Assembly: GCA_024641545.1 (NCBI GenBank)
Contig: JAHECW010000041.1
Location: forward strand, 1-34,777
Source: Acidobacteriota bacterium
Lineage (GTDB): Bacteria; Acidobacteriota; Thermoanaerobaculia; Thermoanaerobaculales; Sulfomarinibacteraceae
DNA: 34,777 nt
Reading direction: 5' to 3'
Positions 9,291-17,678 of the stretch are shown here, piece by piece. Each line of letters opens with the position of its first letter. Within the stretch, counting starts at the first letter, position 1. The notes under the pieces are model-generated. The model was not told the origin of the DNA. It was given only the letters and a program-made list of their open reading frames with translations, and searched no databases. Position numbers and translations under genes: made by a program.

Positions 9291-10816
9291 CACGCTCCCC
9301 CTCCCCCGTCGCGCCGTTTGAGCATGGTGAAAAGCACCGCCCCTCCAAGAGAAAAGACGATCCAACCGGCGAAAGCCACGAAGTGGAGCCCGCTGTAGCC
9401 GCCGGTTTCCATGGCATTGCCGTAGAGCCCACCGGTGATCTCGTCGACCGCCGACAGAACGAGAATGCAGACGATGACAAGCGGCAGGATGTAGCGGACC
9501 AGGAACCTGAACTTCGATCCGAGCTTGACGCGGGAGCTCTCGTTGATGAAAACGAGCAGCGCGTCGATGTCGTGGAGCCATCCGAGGATGATGAGCTCGA
9601 ACAGACCGCAGATCAGCAGACCGTAGCCGAAAGCCCAGTGATCGAAGAGATCGACCAGGGTGAAACCGAGGGTGCCGTCGTCGCTGAGGCCGGGGTCGAC
9701 AACCTGCGGCAGCACGAAGAGCACCGAGCCGGCGAGACCGACCAGGAAGACCCCGACGAGGACCTTCATCCTCGGCAGGTCGAACTTGTCGATCACCGAC
9801 AGCACCACCGACTCGACCAGCGAGACCGAGCTCGTCAGCCCGGCCATGAGCAGCAGGGTGAAAAAGAGAAAACCGAAGATCCCGACGAGAACCGGGAACT
9901 CGGCGATGCCCTCCGGCACGACAAAGAAGATCATCGACAGGCTGCTCGCCTTGGGCGCGATGGCGAAGGCAAAGAGCAGCGAGAAGATCGCGAGCCCGGC
10001 GATGTACTCGAAGCTGCAGTTGAGAAAGCTGATCGTCGTCGCGCTGAGGACGTCGTCGTTCTTGCGCGGAAGATAGCTCGCGTAGGCCATCATGATCCCG
10101 AAGCCCAGGCTCAGGGTGAAGAACATCTGCGAGAAGGCGCCCTTCCAGATCCCGACGTCGGCCATCACCGAGAAGTCCGGGGTGAAGAGGTAGAGGATCC
10201 CCTCGATCCCGCCGGGAAGGGTGACGCCGCGGATGATGAGCACGACCATCATCACCCACATGAGGGGAACGAAGATCTTGACCACGGCCTCGATGCTCTT
10301 GGCGCCGCGGATGATGATCAGGATGTTCGCGGCCCAGATCAGCACCACGTAGAGCAACGGCCTCTGACTCGAGATCATGTTGAAGAAGTAGCTCATGGAG
10401 TTGGAGAGCTCGCCGCTCGAGAGCCCGAAGGCCTCCACCGGCGACGCCTGCCACAGCGCGCCCAGCGACCCGACCCACATCCCGAGAATCCACGCCAGGA
10501 TGGCGATGTAGTACATCGTGATGATGCTCGCGTTGAGGGCCCCGAACCAGCCGGCGACCTCGGCCCGCTTGCCGGCCATCTGGTAGAGCGCGTTGGGCAT
10601 CGACCGGCGGGCGAACCGGCCCGCGCCGAGCTCGAGGATCATCACCGGGATGCCGATGAGAAAGAGCGCGACCAGGTATGGCACATAAAACGCCCCACCG
10701 CCGTACTTGTAGGCGTTGGACGAGAAGAAAACGATGTTGCCGAGGCCGATGGCGCTGCCCGATGCAGCCAGGATGAAACCCAGCTTGCTGCCCCAGCTCC
10801 CCCTCACTTCAGACAT
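9290..10816 (-). CDS. Sodium-dependent transporter, NSS/SNF family
   Basis: The 508-residue protein starts at ATG 10816 with AGGAGGG upstream. It has about a dozen hydrophobic segments and the NSS TM1 signature (ASGSAIGLGN, N27 as in LeuT, then GGGAF), placing it with LeuT/MhsT-type sodium-coupled amino-acid transporters. It departs from the family in the gate: LeuT R30 and P32 are F30 and S32 here (GNIVFFS in place of GNxxRFP), and the usual ENGGGAF reads YKYGGGAF. The start is 21 bp from the NRAMP-like gene's stop and the end overlaps the small membrane protein gene. Substrate is probably an amino acid or related compound; position in an oxoprolinase operon suggests glutamate, 5-oxoproline or a similar compound, but this is inference. 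Confidence 0.88.
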   Translation of the reverse strand: MSEVRGSWGSKLGFILAASGSAIGLGNIVFFSSNAYKYGGGAFYVPYLVALFLIGIPVMILELGAGRFARRSMPNALYQMAGKRAEVAGWFGALNASIITMYYIAILAWILGMWVGSLGALWQASPVEAFGLSSGELSNSMSYFFNMISSQRPLLYVVLIWAANILIIIRGAKSIEAVVKIFVPLMWVMMVVLIIRGVTLPGGIEGILYLFTPDFSVMADVGIWKGAFSQMFFTLSLGFGIMMAYASYLPRKNDDVLSATTISFLNCSFEYIAGLAIFSLLFAFAIAPKASSLSMIFFVVPEGIAEFPVLVGIFGFLFFTLLLMAGLTSSVSLVESVVLSVIDKFDLPRMKVLVGVFLVGLAGSVLFVLPQVVDPGLSDDGTLGFTLVDLFDHWAFGYGLLICGLFELIILGWLHDIDALLVFINESSRVKLGSKFRFLVRYILPLVIVCILVLSAVDEITGGLYGNAMETGGYSGLHFVAFAGWIVFSLGGAVLFTMLKRRDGGGGA

Positions 10817-10837
10817 GAACCCTCCTGTGACCCTGCT

Positions 10838-12043
10838 TCATCTCATGAACTCGAGCGCGCCGGCGGCGGCCGACGCCAGACCCCTTAGGCCGAGCGCGAC
10901 GCAGGCCAAGACTACCGCGCCCATGACGAGGTTCTGAATTCTGGTATTGACCCCGCGCTCGCCGAGGAGGTCGCGATCGTTCATGGTCAGCCAGAGGAAG
11001 ACCGCGATCAACGGGAGCACGAGACCGTTGAAAGCCTGGGCGAGGATGATCACCGGTATCGGCCTCACCCCGGTGGTCCCGAAGACAACGCCGACGAGCA
11101 GCACGCCGAGCCAAATCCCGCGATACCGCCAGGAACGCTCCGTCCACCTCTCCCCGCCACCGTCGCCGAGAAGCGTGCGCGCGGTGATGGCTCCGGCCAG
11201 GGGAGCCGTGACGGCCGAGGTCAGTCCCGCCCCGAAAAGGCCGACCGCCAGCGACCACTCGCCGCCGGGACCGAGGCGATCGGTGAGGACCGCCGCAAGC
11301 CGTTCGTACTCCAGCCCGCCGCCGAGCGCGCTGCCCACGACCAGCACGCCCAACGAGATCAGGCCGCCTCCGACGATGGCCAGGGTCAGACCCCAGCGCA
11401 TCTCGCCGAGGTCGTGGTCACGCGCGAGAGCCGAACCGAGAAAAAGGTTGTATGGGACCACCGTCGTTCCGACCAGCCCGAGGACCAGAATCATCGATCC
11501 CGCCGGCATCCGCGGCACCAGGAGACCGGTCAGGAGGGCGCCGAGATCGGGTCCGAGCCGGACCGCCGTCACCAGGAAGGCGACACCCATGACCGCGACC
11601 AGCGCACCCAGACTGCGCGCGATCCAGCGCGTGTTCCCGGTGGCCAACAAGGCCGCAGCGACCGCACCGCACGCGATCGTCGCCGGTACCGGCGAGACGT
11701 CGACCAGCAACCGAAGACCCACCACCCCGCCGAGCAGGTTGCCCGCCTCGTAGGCGGCGCAGCCGAGGACCACTCCGGCCGCAAGGGTCGCAGGGACCCA
11801 TCGCGCCCAGCTCGCGGTCGAGAAACGCACTCGTACAGCCTCACCGAGTTCCTTCCCGGTGAGCACGGTGATCCGTCCCGACGCCTCCTGCAGCACGAGG
11901 CACGCAGCGGTCGAAAACAGCAGCGCCCAGGCCAGGACAAAACCGAAGTCGCTGCCCGCCCGCGCTGCGGTTGTCACCGTGCCCGGACCGATGAAAGCCG
12001 CAGCGATCACCGACCAGAACAACAGGTTGAGGAGTCGCTTCAA
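10838..12043 (-). CDS. NRAMP-family-like transporter with non-canonical substrate-site motifs
   Basis: This 401-residue integral membrane protein has about 11 transmembrane segments and an NRAMP-type TM1 (FIGPGTVTTA). The start is TTG 12043, overlapping the upstream stop by four bases, with GGGGAG about eight bases before. Canonical Mn/Fe transporters carry DPGN in TM1 and MPH(N) in TM6; here TM1 reads GPGT (19-22) and TM6 reads VPYN (196-199), so the metal-ligating Asp, Asn and Met are absent. Metal transport should not be assumed. In Bacillus subtilis an NRAMP-family protein, YcsG, is encoded beside the PxpABC-type 5-oxoprolinase genes. Coupling to an oxoprolinase here fits a role in moving 5-oxoproline or a similar small organic molecule. 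That role is inference; the fold is well supported. Confidence 0.85.
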   Translation of the reverse strand: MKRLLNLLFWSVIAAAFIGPGTVTTAARAGSDFGFVLAWALLFSTAACLVLQEASGRITVLTGKELGEAVRVRFSTASWARWVPATLAAGVVLGCAAYEAGNLLGGVVGLRLLVDVSPVPATIACGAVAAALLATGNTRWIARSLGALVAVMGVAFLVTAVRLGPDLGALLTGLLVPRMPAGSMILVLGLVGTTVVPYNLFLGSALARDHDLGEMRWGLTLAIVGGGLISLGVLVVGSALGGGLEYERLAAVLTDRLGPGGEWSLAVGLFGAGLTSAVTAPLAGAITARTLLGDGGGERWTERSWRYRGIWLGVLLVGVVFGTTGVRPIPVIILAQAFNGLVLPLIAVFLWLTMNDRDLLGERGVNTRIQNLVMGAVVLACVALGLRGLASAAAGALEFMR

Positions 12044-15000
12044 GCCCCGGGCTCCCCGTAGCCGCCGCCGCCGGGAGTTTCGAGGACCAGACGGTCGCCG
12101 TTTTCCACCGAACAGCCGTCGACACCGCGGATCTTCATCCGGCTGCCGTCCGCCTTGATGATGGTCTGGCGGCCGACGGCGCCGTCGCGGCCCCCCGCCA
12201 TACCGAACGGACCGGTCTCACGGTGCTGGCTGAGAATCGAGAACTGGAGCGGTGCGAGGAACTCGATTTCACGAACAACGCCGTTGCCGCCGCGCCACCT
12301 GCCGGCGCCGCCGGACCCCCGTCGGATGGCGAACCGTCGCAGCCGAACCGGGTAGCGGTACTCGAGGACCTCGGGGTCGGTGATCCGGGTGTTGGTCATG
12401 TGGGTGTGGACGCCATCGGTTCCGTCAAAGCCCTCGCCCGCCCCACTTCCCCCGGCCACGGTTTCGTAGTAACCGAAGCTGTCGTCACCGAAGCTCACGT
12501 TGTTCATCGTCCCCTGACTGCATCCGACCAACCGGAGCGCGTGGATCAGGGTGTCGACCAGGCGTTGAGACGTCTCGACATTGCCGCCGACCACCGCCGG
12601 ACAGTTTTCCGGATCGGCGTCGAAGGACGGATCGAGGATGCTCCCGCCCGGGATTCGAATCTCGATGGGTTCCAGCAGCCCCTCGTTGAGCGGCAGATCG
12701 ACATCCACAAGCAAACGCATGACATACATGGTCACACTGTGGACGATGGCCGGGGTGGCGTTGAGATTGCCCGGGTGAACGCCCGAGCTACCGGAAAAAT
12801 CGAGGATGGCGTGATCACCTTCGATGGTGAACGCTGCCGCCAGGGGGGCGCCTCCGTCGAGGACCTGCCGACCTTCGTGGACTCCATCGGGCAGACCCTC
12901 GAGCGCCATCCGGACCTGTTCCGCCGCCAACTCCCGCAGCGCATCCATGTGTTCGATCACATGATCGAAACCCACCGTCGCGGCAAGTCTGCGAAGCGCT
13001 CCGCGCCCACGAGCGATGGCGGCGAGCTGGGCTCGCAGATCGGCCAGATTGTCGGCGAGCATGCGCGTCGGCCAGAGCCCGCCGGTCAGCAGATCCTCGA
13101 TTCGCTCCCACTGCGGTTCGCCCCCCTCAACCAGCAGCGTCGGCGGGATGACCACCCCCTCCTCGGCCAGGTTCCTGGCATCAGGAGGCACCGAACCCGG
13201 CCGGATGCCGCCGATCTCGGCGTGGTGCGCGCGGCACGCGACAAATCCGAGCAGTCGTCCGTCGACGTGCACCGGAGCAGCCAGGGTGACGTCCGGGAGA
13301 TGGGAGCCGCCGAACGCGGGGTGATTGGTGACCACCACGTCGCCGGGCTCCATGCGACGAAACTCGTTGAGCTGGCGAACACACAGGCCCATGGCGCCGA
13401 GGTGGACCGGAATGTGCGGTGCGTTGACCACCAACCGGCCCTGTGGATCGAGCAGGGTGCAGGAGAAATCCTCCCGCTCCTTGATGTTGGTCGAGACGGC
13501 CGTTCTCTGGAGCATCTCGCCCATCTCGCGGGCGATGCCGGCAAACCGGTGGCTCATGAGCTCCAGTTCCACCGCGCGCGACGAATCCGGCCGCGAGGCG
13601 CCGGCCCGACCCTCCCTTTCACCTCGTACCGAGCGAACGACGACACCACCGTCCCCCTGCCCGTGGACCCTCCAGTGCGACGGCACCACCAGGGCGCTGT
13701 GGGCCTGTTGGATCAGAACCGGGCCGTCGACGACCGCGCCGCAGCCCAACTCGGCCGCGTGATGACACGGCACCTCGCGCCACTCGCCGTCGAGGAAACA
13801 CCGCTGCACGACGGTCGGCTCGGGGGTAGTCTCCGGCTCCTTCAGCTCGACTCCACCCTCGGCGACGTCCTCGCGACGGCTTCGCATGACGACCCTGAGG
13901 GAGACGATCTCGATCTCCCGATCGGACGGGCTGTAGGAAAAGAGCTCGAAGTATTCCTGCTCGAACTCGGCGCCGAGATCGTCTCCGGGCGACGGTTCGA
14001 TCTCGAGGGACGCGTCCTGACCGAGGTAGCGCAGTTCGACGAACCGGCGCGGCTCATCCATCTCTTCCGCGCCGACACCCTCGGCAGCGAGCTCGGCGGC
14101 GGCACTTGCCTCGAGGCTGGTGAACCAACCCTCGATCTTCTTGCCGGCATGTGCCAACGGAAGCAGGACCTCGCGTTGAACGAACCTCTCGATCACCGCA
14201 TGGCCGAGGCCGTAGGCGCTGAGCAGCCCCGCATCGCTCGGGAGGATGACCTCGGTCATCCCGAGAATCTGCGCGACCTGGCAAGCGTGTTGGCCGCCGG
14301 CGCCGCCGAATGCGACCAACGAGTAACCGGCGGGGTCGATGCCCTTGCGCACCGAGATGTGGCGGATGGCTTCCGCCATGCGCTCGTCCGCGATTCGCAC
14401 GAGCCCCTCGAGAATCTCCTGGTCGCTCCCCTCCTCGGTCGATCCGAGATCGGCGCGAAGCTCCCGCAGGCGATTCCGGGCGGCATCGAGATCGATGGGG
14501 ATCGCGAACCGCCCAGCCACGAGCCGGCCGAGCAGGAGATTGACATCGGTGATGGTGAGGGGGCCGCCCGCCCCGTACGATGCCGGGCCGGGATCGGCCC
14601 CGGCACTCTGCGGTCCTACCGCCAGCCGCCCCTGCTCGACCCGACAGATGGAGCCGCCACCGGCGGCGACGGTCTCGATGGCGAGCGCCGGAGCGGCGAG
14701 CTCCACCGGGCCCACGCGGTGGTCGAAGACGTACTCGAAGTCACCGTCGAAACGCGAAACGTCGGTGCTCGTCCCACCCATGTCGAACGCTATCACCCGA
14801 TCCGAACCCGCTTTCCGGCCGGCCATGGCCGCACCGACCACACCTCCCGCCGGGCCGCTCAAGAGGCTGTCCATGGCCCTGAACTTGTCCGTACTCACCA
14901 GTCCCCCGGCGCTGGTCATGACATGAAGGCTGACCGCTCCGGCTCCGAGCCCGTCCCGAACAGACTGCAGATATCCCGAGATCACCGGACCGAGATAGGC

Positions 15001-15837
15001 ATCGGTGGTCGCGGTCTGCGACCGCCGCAGGAGCCCGAGAAACGGGCACAGAACGCTCGATCGCGAGATGTGCTCGAATCCCGCCGTTCGCAGGAGCTTC
15101 TCCAGCACCTCTTCGTGTTGCGAGTTTCGGTGGCCGTGGAGCAGGGCGATGCTCGCGCTTTCGAATCCCCGTCGCTTGAGCCGGGCGATCTTTTCGCTGA
15201 CCGCCTGCCGGCTGAGCCCCTCGATGACAAAGCCACCCGCCGTCAGCCGCTCCTCGCAACCGATGACCTCCTCCGTCAGCGGCGCCGGACGGTCGATGCG
15301 CAGGGCAAAGAGGTCCGGGCGGGTCTGGTTGCCGATCAGGAGCAGGTCCTCGAAACCGGCGGTCGTAAAGAGCGCGGTCCGCGCGCCGCGTCGCTCGAGA
15401 AGCGCGTTGGTGCCGCGAGTGGTCGCCAGCCGCATGGCCACCGGCGGCAGATCACCGCCGATCGGGGTGCCGGTGACGAGTCGGGTCGCCAGCAGCGGCG
15501 CCTCTTCGCCCGAGAACAACTCGACCGGTTGACCGACCTCGAAGGGAACCTCGTGATCAGCCAGCACCAGCGCTCCGGTGAGAGCTTCGTGGTCGAGGAC
15601 CTCGATCTCGATCCCGCTGCCGAGGGCCGATATCCGGAATCCGGCAAGGAAGCCGTCCGGCAGCCGCGCTCCCCCACGGAGAAAGACCCGACCGTCATCT
15701 TCGACAGCGTCGACCAGATCGCGCAGAGCCCCGCTCGAAAGCACCTTGCAGGTGTGAACGGTACCGACCGGATCCTCGGCAATGCAGTCGGTGAAGGTGC
15801 CGCCGGTGTCGATCCAGATCTGCCAGAGCCGAGACAA
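12040..15837 (-). CDS. Fused hydantoinase A/B family enzyme, probable ATP-dependent 5-oxoprolinase
   Basis: The 1265-residue enzyme has HyuA and HyuB parts in one chain, as in eukaryote-type 5-oxoprolinase (about 1290 residues). The HyuA half has DTGGTFTD at 10-17 and FDMGGTSTD near 351-359, both nucleotide-binding motifs of the ASKHA-like fold. The HyuB half starts near residue 760 and includes TNHPAFGGSHLPD and RAHHAEIGG, typical of this family. Expected reaction: ATP-driven opening of 5-oxoproline to glutamate; hydantoin or another lactam is the main alternative. The start is TTG 15837, with an AAGAAGGGG stretch upstream, four bases after the DUF2891 stop. The 3' end overlaps the NRAMP-like gene, so enzyme and transporter are made together. 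No signal peptide: cytoplasmic. Confidence 0.92.
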   Translation of the reverse strand: MSRLWQIWIDTGGTFTDCIAEDPVGTVHTCKVLSSGALRDLVDAVEDDGRVFLRGGARLPDGFLAGFRISALGSGIEIEVLDHEALTGALVLADHEVPFEVGQPVELFSGEEAPLLATRLVTGTPIGGDLPPVAMRLATTRGTNALLERRGARTALFTTAGFEDLLLIGNQTRPDLFALRIDRPAPLTEEVIGCEERLTAGGFVIEGLSRQAVSEKIARLKRRGFESASIALLHGHRNSQHEEVLEKLLRTAGFEHISRSSVLCPFLGLLRRSQTATTDAYLGPVISGYLQSVRDGLGAGAVSLHVMTSAGGLVSTDKFRAMDSLLSGPAGGVVGAAMAGRKAGSDRVIAFDMGGTSTDVSRFDGDFEYVFDHRVGPVELAAPALAIETVAAGGGSICRVEQGRLAVGPQSAGADPGPASYGAGGPLTITDVNLLLGRLVAGRFAIPIDLDAARNRLRELRADLGSTEEGSDQEILEGLVRIADERMAEAIRHISVRKGIDPAGYSLVAFGGAGGQHACQVAQILGMTEVILPSDAGLLSAYGLGHAVIERFVQREVLLPLAHAGKKIEGWFTSLEASAAAELAAEGVGAEEMDEPRRFVELRYLGQDASLEIEPSPGDDLGAEFEQEYFELFSYSPSDREIEIVSLRVVMRSRREDVAEGGVELKEPETTPEPTVVQRCFLDGEWREVPCHHAAELGCGAVVDGPVLIQQAHSALVVPSHWRVHGQGDGGVVVRSVRGEREGRAGASRPDSSRAVELELMSHRFAGIAREMGEMLQRTAVSTNIKEREDFSCTLLDPQGRLVVNAPHIPVHLGAMGLCVRQLNEFRRMEPGDVVVTNHPAFGGSHLPDVTLAAPVHVDGRLLGFVACRAHHAEIGGIRPGSVPPDARNLAEEGVVIPPTLLVEGGEPQWERIEDLLTGGLWPTRMLADNLADLRAQLAAIARGRGALRRLAATVGFDHVIEHMDALRELAAEQVRMALEGLPDGVHEGRQVLDGGAPLAAAFTIEGDHAILDFSGSSGVHPGNLNATPAIVHSVTMYVMRLLVDVDLPLNEGLLEPIEIRIPGGSILDPSFDADPENCPAVVGGNVETSQRLVDTLIHALRLVGCSQGTMNNVSFGDDSFGYYETVAGGSGAGEGFDGTDGVHTHMTNTRITDPEVLEYRYPVRLRRFAIRRGSGGAGRWRGGNGVVREIEFLAPLQFSILSQHRETGPFGMAGGRDGAVGRQTIIKADGSRMKIRGVDGCSVENGDRLVLETPGGGGYGEPGA

Positions 15838-15840
15838 TGC

Positions 15841-16923
15841 CTAGAGCCCCTTCTTCGTCACCAAGTAGGTCGCGAAGGACCCGAGCCAATGACCGCCCTC
15901 GTAGTTTTCGCCGGTCACCGAGACCAGCCCGGACGCCCTGTGGGTATCGGCTGCGGCCTCCAGGGCCGCCCGCCTCGGATCGCTCGCGGGAAGACCGGAA
16001 GCGATTCCTTCGAGCATCCATGCCCGGGAGATGTTGAGCCCGTCGAGATGGGCGAGCTTGCCGTCGGTGCGGTCGGTGACCACCCCGATGGGCAGCCAGT
16101 CGGCGTCCCCGGTGGTCGGGATTCCCGGCAGGAACGAGCTCAGCCAGTCGGCAAACTCGGCGGGGGACAGCACCCGGCGCATGAGATCCGCTTCGGCGAT
16201 GCACGGCGACAGAAAGTCCTGGCCCGACGGCTCGTAGCTCAACGGACAGTTCACGTCGCCGAGGTAGTAGGCGCGCGACCTCTCCGCGATGAGGTCCGCC
16301 ATCGCCTCGTCCCCCACCGTCTCGGCCCAGTCCAGGACGAGACCGAACGCAAACGCCGTCTGGCTGTGCTCCCCGGTCCGGATCGGGTAGTAAAGCTTGG
16401 GAAGCCACTCGCGGAACCGCTCGGCGGCCAGTTGCTCGAGCGGGGCCAGGGTCCGGCGCCACGCCTGGGCCTGCTCATCGTCCCAGGTCTCGAGCTCGTC
16501 GGCGAGGCACAACAGCCAGGCCAGCCCATAGGGCCGTTCGGTGGAGGCTCGCCCTTCACCCTTGAAGTAGCTCACTTCACCGGCGATCCTGGCCTCGGTG
16601 AAGCTCTCGCCGAGGGCGGCTCGCGCGGCCGGCGCGAAATCCGCGTCGGGGTAGACCTTGGTGAGCCGGGTCAGAAGCCAGTGGCCATGGACCGAGCTGT
16701 GCCAGTCGAAGCAACCGTAGAAGCTCGGCGTCAACTTCCGCGGCGGATCGACGTCGTCGTCCGAGTTCATGACGTGCCCGATCTTGTTCGGGTACTCCTG
16801 GTGGACACACGCCAGCGCCAGATTCGCGAAGTTCGATACCGATGCCTCGTCCAGGTTCTGCTCGTCGGCAACCACGGGAATCACCATGCCCATCATCGCG
16901 ACCGTCAACAGCGCGCGCTTCAT
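15841..16923 (-). CDS. DUF2891 family protein, exported
   Basis: This 360-residue protein starts at ATG 16923, overlapping the isochorismatase-like gene's stop (ATGA). Residues 1-19 look like a signal peptide ending near VVA. The body has the DUF2891 hallmark FYGCFDWHSSVHGHW near residue 70 and an alpha-rich repeat pattern consistent with an (alpha/alpha) barrel. Conserved His, Asp and Glu (for example HSSVHGHW and GEHSQTAFA) could form an active site, but no function is established for the family that I know of. Its place between a hydrolase and the oxoprolinase suggests periplasmic processing of an imported compound. Confidence 0.85.
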   Translation of the reverse strand: MKRALLTVAMMGMVIPVVADEQNLDEASVSNFANLALACVHQEYPNKIGHVMNSDDDVDPPRKLTPSFYGCFDWHSSVHGHWLLTRLTKVYPDADFAPAARAALGESFTEARIAGEVSYFKGEGRASTERPYGLAWLLCLADELETWDDEQAQAWRRTLAPLEQLAAERFREWLPKLYYPIRTGEHSQTAFAFGLVLDWAETVGDEAMADLIAERSRAYYLGDVNCPLSYEPSGQDFLSPCIAEADLMRRVLSPAEFADWLSSFLPGIPTTGDADWLPIGVVTDRTDGKLAHLDGLNISRAWMLEGIASGLPASDPRRAALEAAADTHRASGLVSVTGENYEGGHWLGSFATYLVTKKGL

Positions 16924-17573
16924 TCAACCACCCCGCAGAGCTCAGCGGTGGAAACCACCTTGGCGTAACTCCCGTTCATGGCGGCCAATGCCGCGGCGTG
17001 GACCTGGGCGGCAGGAACGGTCGCGCCGTCGAACTCGAGATCCCGCGTGGCGCAGGCGTCGTGGACCACCGTGACCTCGAACCCGTAGTCTGCTGCGGCT
17101 CGGACCGCCGCCTCGACGCACATGTGGGTCTGCATTCCCGTGACCACGAGTTTCTTGATCCCGAGCTCTTTCAATCGTGCCATGAGATCGGTATCCCGAA
17201 ACGAGTTGGCGTGGTGCTTGCCGATCACGATCTCACCCGGCTTCGGGAGGACGTCCGAGTGGATCCGGTACTGGGGCTGGATCCCGGTGGGATCCGGCGT
17301 GTCCACGTCCTTCGGCAGATGCTGCACGTGGATCACCGGTCGTCCGGCGGTCCGAAAGGCCGCGATGACCTTCGCCGCCTGCGAAGCCGCCGCCTCGGGT
17401 CCGACCAAAGGGACCATCCCGTCGGGGAAATAGAACGCCTGAATATCGATGACGATGAGCGCTGCGTGGTCGAAATCAGCTGCCGCTTCGTCCGTCGATT
17501 CGGCCGCGCCGACCATCGTCAATGCGACCACCAGGACTACCGACACCACCACCGATTTCCGGTTTCTGAACAT
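16920..17573 (-). CDS. Secreted isochorismatase-like cysteine hydrolase
   Basis: I chose ATG 17573 (217 residues), which has a GGGGG stretch five bases upstream; an in-frame GTG at 17579 would add two residues. Residues 1-24 are a signal peptide, unusual because most isochorismatase-like hydrolases are cytoplasmic. The catalytic triad of the family is present: D43 in VIDIQ, K119 in IGKHH and C152 in THMCVE. Family members hydrolyse amides (nicotinamide, N-carbamoyl amino acids, ureidoacrylate) or isochorismate; the substrate here cannot be read from sequence. Neighbouring oxoprolinase/hydantoinase-type chemistry makes an amidase acting on an N-carbamoyl or lactam-derived compound attractive. 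The 3' end overlaps the DUF2891 gene. Confidence 0.88.
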   Translation of the reverse strand: MFRNRKSVVVSVVLVVALTMVGAAESTDEAAADFDHAALIVIDIQAFYFPDGMVPLVGPEAAASQAAKVIAAFRTAGRPVIHVQHLPKDVDTPDPTGIQPQYRIHSDVLPKPGEIVIGKHHANSFRDTDLMARLKELGIKKLVVTGMQTHMCVEAAVRAAADYGFEVTVVHDACATRDLEFDGATVPAAQVHAAALAAMNGSYAKVVSTAELCGVVE

Positions 17574-17678
17574 CAGCACCCCCCCGACGGCGCCAGTGTA
17601 ACCCGGCCGACCGGTCGACGTCAGCAGCGACCACCGAAAGACCGCCTCAGGCGTCCTCCTCCGAACACCGGGTCGGGT

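Noticed and set aside
12223-16968. 1581-residue plus-strand frame
   Set aside because: Antisense to the oxoprolinase and DUF2891 genes, which have full family motifs; its composition is that of a complement frame.
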